NCBI GenBank assembly: GCA_020050595.1
Contig: JAGVKL010000015.1
Coordinates: 1 to 42,959, forward strand
Origin: Legionellales bacterium
GTDB lineage: Bacteria > Pseudomonadota > Gammaproteobacteria > Legionellales > Legionellaceae
Length of the DNA stretch: 42,959 nucleotides
Reading direction: 5' to 3'
Below, one piece after another: positions 8,230-14,746 of the stretch. The notes under the pieces are model-generated. The model was given only the letters and a program-made list of their open reading frames with translations. It searched no databases and was not told where the DNA came from. Each line of letters begins with the position of its first letter. The stretch's first letter is position 1. The position numbers and the translations under genes were made by a program.

Positions 8230-9227
8230 TGTCTAAAGTAACTGTTATTGCGGAAGCTGGTGTAAATCATAATGGCGATATTGCTCTGGCAAAACAACTC
8301 ATCGATGTTGCAGTGGAGGCCGGTGTCGATATAGTTAAATTTCAAACGTGGAAAACAGAGTTGCTCGTAACCCAAGATGCTGATATGGCGGAATATCAAA
8401 AAGCCAATACTCAATCATTAGAATCACAATTTAGTATGCTCAAACGGCTTGAGCTAAGCTATCCGGATTTCATAGAGTTAAAACGATATTGTGGTAAAAA
8501 AAATATTGAATTTATGTCCACCCCTGATGAAGAGACGAGTGCCACATTTCTTAATAAACTACAAAAACGATTTAAAATTGGCTCAGGTGAACTGACTAAT
8601 ACACCTTTTTTAAGGCATATCGGCAGCTTTGGGAAACCTGTTATTCTATCAACGGGGATGGGCTATTTATCAGAAGTAGAGCACGCGCTCGAAACCTTGC
8701 TTGCAACAGGCATCACGTTAGACAAAATTACCGTTTTACATGCATGTACACAGTATCCGACGCCAATGAGCGACGTTAATTTACAAGCTATGGTGACCAT
8801 TGCCAATGCGTTTCCTGGCATTCGTGTTGGGTATTCTGATCACACACTAGGCATTGAAGTACCCATCGCTGCCGTCGCTATGGGCGCTGCCGTCATTGAA
8901 AAGCACTATACCCTAGACAAAACGATGCAAGGGCCTGATCACAAAGCAAGCCTGTCGCCTATTGAATTAAAAGAGATGGTAACCGCCATTCGTCATATTG
9001 AATTAGCCCTAGGCGATGGGCGAAAAGTACCTACTGCATCTGAATACAGTAATCGAGCTATTGTGCGCAAAAGTTTAGTGGCTCGTTGTAATATTCAACA
9101 GAATGATGTGATCACTGCAGATAAAATAGCAATCAAACGCCCAGGTACAGGTATCTCGCCTATGCGTTGGGATGAAGTTGTGGGGACAGTGGCTAAGAAA
9201 AATTATAGCAAGGATGAGTTGTTGTAG
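8226..9227 (+). CDS. legI: N,N'-diacetyllegionaminic acid synthase LegI (NeuB family)
   Basis: A 333-residue NeuB-type synthase. The TIM-barrel domain begins with EAGVNHNG (10-17) and KFQTW (38-42) and includes YSDHTLGIEVPIAAVAMGA and EKHYTLDKTMQGPDH; a C-terminal SAF (antifreeze-like) domain covers about 275-333. These enzymes condense phosphoenolpyruvate with a 6-carbon sugar to form a nonulosonic acid. The setting with legB, legG, ptmE and legF makes legionaminic acid the likely product; a neuraminic or pseudaminic acid synthase cannot be excluded by motif alone. The start ATG overlaps the previous stop (ATGA), implying translational coupling. Confidence 0.88.
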   Translation: MMSKVTVIAEAGVNHNGDIALAKQLIDVAVEAGVDIVKFQTWKTELLVTQDADMAEYQKANTQSLESQFSMLKRLELSYPDFIELKRYCGKKNIEFMSTPDEETSATFLNKLQKRFKIGSGELTNTPFLRHIGSFGKPVILSTGMGYLSEVEHALETLLATGITLDKITVLHACTQYPTPMSDVNLQAMVTIANAFPGIRVGYSDHTLGIEVPIAAVAMGAAVIEKHYTLDKTMQGPDHKASLSPIELKEMVTAIRHIELALGDGRKVPTASEYSNRAIVRKSLVARCNIQQNDVITADKIAIKRPGTGISPMRWDEVVGTVAKKNYSKDELL

Positions 9228-9278
9228 AGATCACGTTGGGCTGCAAAATGTCAGGACGTAACGAATTTTGCAACATTC

Positions 9279-9498
9279 ATTAGGGCGTGTTTACAATTCA
9301 TCCCAACCGCCTAAGCTGCTCAACGTGAAAAACGCTTCAAAAATTGGTGCAAGCAATGGAAGTTAAATTTGATTGAGAATCAAAATCCGCAATGGCGTGA
9401 CCTGTATGAAGAAATTTGCTGTTAATTCAGATCTTCTGGATGCCGCGAACAAGTCGCGGCACGTGGGCGGTTGGGATGAATTGTAAACACGCCCTAAT
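9279..9498. mobile_element. Decayed element with 33-bp perfect inverted repeats
   Basis: Positions 9279-9311 and 9466-9498 are perfect inverted repeats of 33 bp (starting ATTAGGGCGTGTTTAC). They enclose a GIY-YIG endonuclease fragment and an 8-bp hairpin, TGCCGCGA-acaag-TCGCGGCA (9441-9461). The whole unit is 220 bp. It abuts the 3' end of the small lipoprotein gene, whose stop codon lies inside the right arm. No transposase is present, so it looks like a non-autonomous or remnant element. No target duplication is clear. Confidence 0.7.
9315..9425 (+). pseudogene. GIY-YIG endonuclease family C-terminal fragment
   Basis: Reading from 9315 gives 36 residues ending in a stop: AAQREKRFKNWCKQWKLNLI then ENQNPQWRDLYEEICC. 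This closely resembles the C-terminal end of single-domain GIY-YIG (YhbQ-like) proteins, with the REK..K.W...WK..LIE..NP.W.DLY pattern. A stop codon lies immediately upstream and the catalytic N-terminal GIY-YIG part is absent, so it is a remnant carried inside the inverted-repeat element. Confidence 0.6.
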
Positions 9499-9679
9499 AA
9501 TAATCATTAAATAAATCCTTATAACGCAATCTTCCGCAGTTAGGGCCTTCACATTGGTTGTACAGATCCATACATTTTCCATCAGGACGAACATACGTAC
9601 CACACCCATTAAAACAACCGCAGCCCGTCATTCCCACAATAATGCTGCTTAATACTATGGAAGAAATAAGTCGTCTCAT
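9494..9679 (-). CDS. Small cysteine-rich lipoprotein, unknown function
   Basis: A 61-residue protein with a lipoprotein signal: basic MRR start, hydrophobic stretch, lipobox GMTGC with lipidated Cys20. The mature 42 residues carry five more cysteines (22, 26, 36, 43, 48), suggesting disulphide bonds or metal binding in the periplasm. AAGGAT precedes the ATG at a good distance, which supports a real gene. The stop codon lies inside the right arm of the inverted-repeat element, so the original 3' end may have been replaced. No family recognised. It sits downstream of the legG-aminotransferase pair on the same strand but is separated by a repeat. Confidence 0.6.
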   Translation of the reverse strand: MRRLISSIVLSSIIVGMTGCGCFNGCGTYVRPDGKCMDLYNQCEGPNCGRLRYKDLFNDYY

Positions 9680-9769
9680 ATGGCATCCTTACCTACATGA
9701 AAAAGCGCATAGCGTGATTAAAAGTATAACCCCTTCTATTACCACATTCTATATTGTTCAATCTCTGCT

Positions 9770-9808
9770 CATGACAATTTTTTTAGTATGCAATAGTTGT
9801 CATGTACA
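9770..9808. repeat. MITE-like palindromic element, inverted right-end form
   Basis: CATGACAA (9770-9777) pairs with TTGTCATG (9797-9804). The left half is an exact 21-base inverted copy of the right end of the element at 3540-3618, and the right half repeats that end directly, so this copy is two right ends around a 6-base centre. It supplies the stop codon of the adjoining aminotransferase-like gene and may act as its 3' hairpin. Confidence 0.6.
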
Positions 9809-10747
9809 AAGTTGTTCAATCAGGTTACAAACAAACTTCATATCGTCAACTAAATAGCGACTATCCAATGGAATAGAAAGAATTTGTTGACTAAGCGATG
9901 AATTGCAAGGCCAATGAACCGGAAGAAAAATACGGTGGTCCATTAATTGACGTTTAATAGTATCTCGATTGGCTAATAGCAATGGTGCGAATGAATAAAA
10001 ATCCGTTTCGATAGGAATGACCATCTTGGGTAATAACTCACAAACCATATTGTAATTTTGCCGCCTTATCTGACGCTCATCGTCTAATTTTACACAAAAT
10101 TCAGCAAAGGCTATCTGACTAGCAATGCTCATGCCTCCAATAGATTGGCAATTATCGAGTATTTTCTCAGCTTTTAAAAATAAAGTAAGATAATCTTCTT
10201 CTTTACCATGACCATAATGAATAAATTCATATTTTTTATTTTTTGCCAAATATTTCTGCGTTGTAAAGTCTGAACTAGATTGCAATTGAATACGTTGCTC
10301 AGATAATGGGTGGCTTGAATAAACCAAACTACCATCCGCCAGTGGTGAAATTTTTCTTAAACTATTAAATGAATACCAAGACGGATTAGAGAGCACACAA
10401 GGAAAAGGCGAAAAAACATCATCGATAATGACTGTATGATTGTTGATATAATCCAATGAATCTTGTTGCTGTTTACCAAAATAATTCACAAGATATACCA
10501 CTTCACCTTCATAAATAGGACCTAACTCAAACGAAAGATCGCGTTGAACCGTATAGTGGCGATATTGAATGGAATACTCATTAAGCGTATCAAGTACTAC
10601 CCCACATAAAAAATCAGGCAATAAAAAAACACGGTCCTGTAAATGCCCCGATTCAATAATAAGTTTTAATGAATCACGTCCTGAAGAGGTCAGCGTTTTA
10701 AAATAGGTGGATTTAGGAAGCTCCTGCTCACCCCCAATAGTAATCAT
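9800..10747 (-). CDS. PLP-dependent aminotransferase-fold protein of sugar clusters
   Basis: A 315-residue protein with the layout of a short DegT/AHBA-like fold-type I enzyme: SGRDSL near residue 22, LLPDFLCGVVL (42-52), YLVNYFG (85-91), an acidic pair at 109-110 where the family binds the pyridine ring, and SFNSLRKISPLADGSL (126-141) resembling the family's S.RK.LP..DGG, with Lys132 as candidate PLP lysine. The substrate is unknown. It overlaps legG by four bases (ATGA), so it is co-translated with a nonulosonic acid enzyme and probably acts on the glycan or a precursor. It is unlikely to replace LegC, which is present at 32885. The last codons and stop fall within a palindromic repeat. Confidence 0.6.
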   Translation of the reverse strand: MITIGGEQELPKSTYFKTLTSSGRDSLKLIIESGHLQDRVFLLPDFLCGVVLDTLNEYSIQYRHYTVQRDLSFELGPIYEGEVVYLVNYFGKQQQDSLDYINNHTVIIDDVFSPFPCVLSNPSWYSFNSLRKISPLADGSLVYSSHPLSEQRIQLQSSSDFTTQKYLAKNKKYEFIHYGHGKEEDYLTLFLKAEKILDNCQSIGGMSIASQIAFAEFCVKLDDERQIRRQNYNMVCELLPKMVIPIETDFYSFAPLLLANRDTIKRQLMDHRIFLPVHWPCNSSLSQQILSIPLDSRYLVDDMKFVCNLIEQLCT

Positions 10748-11913
10748 GCTGCACCATCATAAAATACTTTATTTTTTAACAAGGATAAATCGATATCTCG
10801 TAATATCGTTTTAATTTGAGCCGACGTATTACTTTGTCCATAGGGATTAACGACTGTAGATAATTTTTTAGAAAATGCTTCTGAAGTTAAGCGATTAAAA
10901 CTTTCTCGTAAAGACTCTAAAGTGAACTCTGCATCGATCACACTTTCAGCACGAATTCGCCCTTTTTGCCGCGTCCCAATATTTATACTGCCGATTTTAA
11001 ACGACGGTGCTTCTACGATGCCACTCGATGAATTCCCTATAACAGCATCAATCACACGTAATAATGATAAATAGCGACGCTGGCCTAAAGAAATAAACCC
11101 TACTGCTTTCTCAGGATGTTGGGCTACATAATTATCAATCATGGTGTTGATAACTCGCCCGCCGACATCTGCATTTGTTTTAGTAAAAATAAATAGGCTA
11201 TCCTCTTGCTCATCTAATACACGTAATAAATGATTAAAATTCATTTCCATATCGCTGGAAGCATTAGCCGTTTCAGGATGTACTGTGATAAGAAAATTGC
11301 GTCGTTTAAACTGAATACCCAATGAGTCTTCAAGTTCAGCTCTTGTCATAAATTCAACGGTCTTAAAGCTGTCAAGTCCTGCCTCTCCTACATTAAACAC
11401 ACGCGTGGGATGCTCGCCCATTCGAATAATCCGATCAGCATACTCTTGAATAGCGGTAAAATGGAGTGTGGATAATTTAGTAACCGCATGACGAAATAGT
11501 TCATCCATACATCCTTCCGTCAACTCACCACCATTAAGATGCGCAACAGGAATATGACTCACCGTTGCAGCCACCACAATTGGAATGAGTTCGTAGCGAT
11601 CACCTAGGACTATTACGATATCCGGTTTTAATTCAGCATACGCTTCTGCAAAACTAATTTGTGCAAGCCCCATACTTTTCGAAATGCCAATCGGGGTATC
11701 TGAGGATAATAACATTTCAATGGATTTATGAATGGTGTACCCATCTTCTATGATTTGGTTGACGGTGTAACCAAACTCCGGTGATAGATGACTTCCCGTG
11801 ACAATAAGCTGCAACTCGAGGCTATCATCCGCAATAATTTCGTCTAAAAGGCATTTGAATAACCCGTATTCAGCGCGAGTAGACGTTACAATACACAGTT
11901 TACGCTTAGTCAA
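10744..11913 (-). CDS. legG: Hydrolysing NDP-sugar 2-epimerase LegG (NeuC family)
   Basis: A 389-residue NeuC-type enzyme: TSTRAEYGLFK (10-20), GDRYEL (104-109), HLNGGELTEGCMDE (125-138), a HPET phosphate-binding stretch and GNSSSGIVEAP near the C-terminus are the family's nucleotide- and sugar-binding motifs. LegG removes the nucleotide while inverting C2 to give the 2,4-diamino-mannose-type precursor used by LegI. NeuC (UDP-GlcNAc to ManNAc) is the alternative; the surrounding ptmE and legB favour LegG. The start is TTG at 11913, preceded by AAGGGA with seven bases between. It heads a minus-strand pair with the aminotransferase-like gene. Confidence 0.82.
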   Translation of the reverse strand: MTKRKLCIVTSTRAEYGLFKCLLDEIIADDSLELQLIVTGSHLSPEFGYTVNQIIEDGYTIHKSIEMLLSSDTPIGISKSMGLAQISFAEAYAELKPDIVIVLGDRYELIPIVVAATVSHIPVAHLNGGELTEGCMDELFRHAVTKLSTLHFTAIQEYADRIIRMGEHPTRVFNVGEAGLDSFKTVEFMTRAELEDSLGIQFKRRNFLITVHPETANASSDMEMNFNHLLRVLDEQEDSLFIFTKTNADVGGRVINTMIDNYVAQHPEKAVGFISLGQRRYLSLLRVIDAVIGNSSSGIVEAPSFKIGSINIGTRQKGRIRAESVIDAEFTLESLRESFNRLTSEAFSKKLSTVVNPYGQSNTSAQIKTILRDIDLSLLKNKVFYDGAA

Positions 11914-11963
11914 TGTTTTGTCCCTTTAGTAATGTAGGTTGAGCCGCCCCAACCTGCGAGCTA

Positions 11964-12120
11964 AGGTCAGTGGGTTGCTTTGCTAATGCTCGCAAAGACG
12001 GTGGTTGTTTCTATCGTTGCGAGCGCCCCAGCCCCTTCGGAGACGCGCGTCATCGAGGGCGAAGTGAGACATGACGTACGTCTTTGCGAGGAGCATCGCG
12101 ACGAAGCAATCCAGTGACCT
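11964..12120. repeat. Quasi-palindromic intergenic element of about 157 bp
   Basis: The left arm (11964-12000: AGGTCA, then TTGCTTTGC, then GCTCGCAAAGACG) is an imperfect inverted copy of the right arm (12079-12120: CGTCTTTGCGAG, then GAAGCAATCCAG, then TGACCT). The centre holds a GC-rich GTTGCGAGCGCC segment. The CGTCTTTGCGAG...AGCAATCCAG module recurs at 20064-20093. It occupies most of the non-coding stretch between the divergent legG and ptmE genes (11914-12289), in which I see no gene. Confidence 0.6.
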
Positions 12121-12289
12121 GATATAGGTTAGGTTTTGGCCCAATCTACTAAACTACATACTATCAGTTGATTAATTAAATAATCCACATCTGAATAAAT
12201 TATCTCGACGAATTTTTATTTTCATCGTAAGGTATAAATAATAAAAAAGAGTTACGGAAGACTCAACCGATCTGAACGGAGGCAGTGTA

Positions 12290-13342
12290 ATGAAAGACTG
12301 GAAAGAGGTCTTAATTTCAGCAAATGCAACTTTGCGTGATGCCCTAATTAGCATTGATGCCAGCGCACTTCAAATGTCTATCATTGTTAAAGAGGATGGC
12401 CAATTATTAGGAGTCATCAATGATGGTGATATCCGACGGGCTATTTTAAAAGGCTGCTCTCTAGATAGCCCGGCTCTAGATATAGCAAACACCAATCCCA
12501 TCACCGCTCCATCAACTGCTTCTCCACAAGAATTATTAGGATTGATGCGACGAAAAGTCGTGCATCAAATCCCTTTAATTGATGAAGAAAATCGTGTTGC
12601 AGGGTTAACAACCCTGGATGAGTTAACTGGGATTTTTGAACGGCCCAATTGGGTCATCCTCATGGCCGGCGGCGAAGGCTCTCGCCTACGACCACTCACT
12701 CAAGATTGTCCAAAACCATTACTTCGGATAGGAAATAAACCTATTCTTGAAAATATTATTGAAAATTTTACCGAACAGGGCTTTCGTCATTTTTATATTT
12801 CAGTGAATTACTTAGCAGATGCTATCAAAGAACACTTTGGCGATGGTCGAAAATTTGGCGTTAATATTGAGTATTTGCATGAAAAAAATAGATTAGGGAC
12901 CGCAGGTGGCCTATCGATACTACCCACGACTCCAACAGAACCCGTGATTGTAATGAATGGAGATTTATTAACGAATGTGCGCTTTGATAAGATGTTAAAT
13001 TATCATATCGATCAAAATGCTACAGCAACCATGGCAGTGCGTGAATATACTTATCAAATTCCTTATGGTGTGGTTGATATTAAAAATAATATGCTACTTC
13101 GCATCGATGAAAAACCGGTAAAAAAACATTATGTCAGTGCCGGCATTTATGTATTGTCTCCCGAAGCCATCAGCGCTATTCCTAAAGATCAATACTTTGA
13201 TATGACCACCTTATTTGAAAAGGTGCTCAAAATAACACCGAATGTAGCAAGCTATATTTTACAAGAATATTGGCTTGATATCGGTCGAATCGAAGAGTTT
13301 GAACGAGCCCAGAAAGATTGGACTGAAGGAGTCTGCGCTTGA
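12290..13342 (+). CDS. ptmE: CBS-domain sugar-1-phosphate guanylyltransferase PtmE
   Basis: A 350-residue protein with a paired CBS domain (about residues 1-118) fused to a nucleotidyltransferase domain (from 121). The transferase has GEGSRLRPLT (128-137), Lys142-Pro143 and the NGDLLTN metal-binding stretch. The CBS-transferase fusion is the architecture of Campylobacter PtmE, which makes GDP-glucosamine from glucosamine-1-phosphate and so starts the GDP-linked legionaminic acid route; the CBS pair may sense adenine nucleotides. GGAGG lies seven bases before the ATG. The 3' end overlaps legF by four bases (TTGA). Confidence 0.82.
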   Translation: MKDWKEVLISANATLRDALISIDASALQMSIIVKEDGQLLGVINDGDIRRAILKGCSLDSPALDIANTNPITAPSTASPQELLGLMRRKVVHQIPLIDEENRVAGLTTLDELTGIFERPNWVILMAGGEGSRLRPLTQDCPKPLLRIGNKPILENIIENFTEQGFRHFYISVNYLADAIKEHFGDGRKFGVNIEYLHEKNRLGTAGGLSILPTTPTEPVIVMNGDLLTNVRFDKMLNYHIDQNATATMAVREYTYQIPYGVVDIKNNMLLRIDEKPVKKHYVSAGIYVLSPEAISAIPKDQYFDMTTLFEKVLKITPNVASYILQEYWLDIGRIEEFERAQKDWTEGVCA

Positions 13343-14022
13343 TTAATGGCGAAAAAATTCTAGCTATTATTCCAGCACGCGGCGGATCAAAAGGCGTACC
13401 TGGGAAAAATATCCGACTTTTAAATGGCAAACCCGTCATCGCATGGACCATTGAAGCCGCACATAATGCAAATTATCTAGATCGCGTCATAGTCTCGTCT
13501 GATTGTGAGGCGATCATTCATACAGCGCAAACCTATGGGTGCGAAACCCCTTTTGTGCGAGATGCTCAATTGGCTCAAGATCACACACCGATGATGGATG
13601 TAATCTTTGATGCCATCCATCGCTGTCCAGGTTATGAGTGGACCGTGTTATTACAAGCCACCTCCCCTTTGAGGCAAGCAGATGATATTGATAATGCTAT
13701 TCGTTGTTGCATTGAACATAACGCTCATTCTTGCGTTTCTGTATGCAAAGCACAAGAAAATCCTCATTGGATGTACACGCTTAGTCCAGATAATAAAATG
13801 CAACCGTTAATGAAAGAAAATACCTCTACGCGACGGCAAGACCTCCCTGATTTTTATTCTTTGAATGGAGCCATTTATATTGCACGCACAGATTGGTTAT
13901 TTCATAATCGGAATTTTCTAAGCCCAGAAACCATTGCCTATGTTATGCCTCCCGATCGCTCCGTCGATATTGATACAGAAAGCGATTTTTTATACCTGCA
14001 AATGCTCTTACAAAGACCATAG
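13339..14022 (+). CDS. legF: CMP-legionaminic acid synthetase LegF (NeuA family)
   Basis: A 227-residue cytidylyltransferase with the P-loop-like IPARGGSKGVPGKN (11-24), LLQATSPLR and a C-terminal DIDTESDF metal-binding motif. It activates the free nonulosonic acid with CTP to give the CMP-sugar donor used by the Maf transferase. The family covers NeuA, PseF and LegF; the ptmE partner favours LegF. The start is TTG at 13339, overlapping the ptmE stop, with GAAGGAG seven bases upstream. Last gene of the ptmE-legF pair. Confidence 0.83.
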   Translation: MINGEKILAIIPARGGSKGVPGKNIRLLNGKPVIAWTIEAAHNANYLDRVIVSSDCEAIIHTAQTYGCETPFVRDAQLAQDHTPMMDVIFDAIHRCPGYEWTVLLQATSPLRQADDIDNAIRCCIEHNAHSCVSVCKAQENPHWMYTLSPDNKMQPLMKENTSTRRQDLPDFYSLNGAIYIARTDWLFHNRNFLSPETIAYVMPPDRSVDIDTESDFLYLQMLLQRP

Positions 14023-14075
14023 CGTCCAAAATTTTTTCTTCAGGAAATAAAATTTCTACATTTTCTGCTCTCAAA

Positions 14076-14170
14076 GGCATACGTCATGTTGAGCGTAGCG
14101 AAACATCTCCCAAGATTCAGGCGATCCTTCGCTTCGCACTCGATGACGGATGTCTTTTTCGATGTATGCC
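14076..14170. repeat. Dispersed-repeat-like intergenic segment between legF and fliE
   Basis: GGCATAC (14076-14082) and GTATGCC (14164-14170) bracket a segment containing GTCATGTTGAGCGTAGCG and GATCCTTCGCTTCGC, modules that pair partly with each other and look like dispersed palindromic repeats. The rest of the gap between legF and fliE (14023-14363) is A/T-rich with no gene. TTGCAC (14257) with TAATAT (14279) at 16-base spacing is only a weak promoter candidate for the fliE operon. Confidence 0.45.
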
Positions 14171-14363
14171 CTAATGGGGCTGGACTACTCGGAATAAATA
14201 AAATTCCACTTCTTTTTCGATTCTTAAAAAAAAAAATTGCACTTCAATCCAAACTATTGCACACTAGTTTTGCAGGTTTAATATTCGCATTAAATGTTTA
14301 TCTTAATTAGATACATGATGCTTTATGCTGTAGTTGTATAATTCAACCTTGAAGACAGTACTC

Positions 14364-14732
14364 ATGAATAATATTACGCTAAACAGTATTGATTCTGTAT
14401 CATCTAGGGCCGATATTGACGCTATGTTGTCTAAAATTAGGTCAATATCTACTCAAACTAAAGCTTTGAACTCACTATCGTCCACCTCCGCTGAAAATGT
14501 CTCCCCTTTTCACTCTATAATGGCCATTGCTAAAAATTCTATTCAGGCTGTAAGCCAGTCGCAAATTCAAGCCGATGCGCTTAAAGATAGTTATCTTTCC
14601 GGAGATAATAACGTATCCATTTCCCAGGTTATGATTTCCTCAATAAAATCAAAAGTTGCCTTTGAGGGGCTAATTGCTGTGCGAAACAAATTGATAGACT
14701 CGTATAAAGAAATAATGAATATGCCGATATAA
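14364..14732 (+). CDS. fliE: Flagellar hook-basal body protein FliE
   Basis: A protein of about 122 residues whose C-terminal half matches FliE: SQIQADALKDSYLSGDNNVSISQVMISSIKSKVAFEGLIAVRNKLIDSYKEIMNMPI. FliE is exported early and joins the MS ring to the proximal rod. The N-terminal half is longer and more Ser-rich than in enterobacterial FliE (about 104 residues). The ATG at 14364 is preferred to an in-frame TTG at 14334 because GAAG lies suitably upstream. It is the first gene of the fliE-F-G-H-I-J-Q operon; fliF starts 14 bases after its stop. Confidence 0.88.
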   Translation: MNNITLNSIDSVSSRADIDAMLSKIRSISTQTKALNSLSSTSAENVSPFHSIMAIAKNSIQAVSQSQIQADALKDSYLSGDNNVSISQVMISSIKSKVAFEGLIAVRNKLIDSYKEIMNMPI

Positions 14733-14746
14733 CTGGGTGATCTAAA

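Noticed and set aside
8226..9227. Sialic acid (Neu5Ac) synthase
   Set aside because: NeuB motifs alone allow it, but legB, legC and ptmE in the window point to legionaminic acid.
9427..9609. Minus-strand 60-residue open frame over the inverted-repeat arm
   Set aside because: It is out of frame with the lipoprotein gene and spans a mobile remnant; no ribosome site or family match.
14257..14276. Sigma-54 promoter upstream of fliE
   Set aside because: TTGCAC and TTTGCA resemble the -24/-12 boxes, but the spacing is two bases too long and the GG is incomplete.
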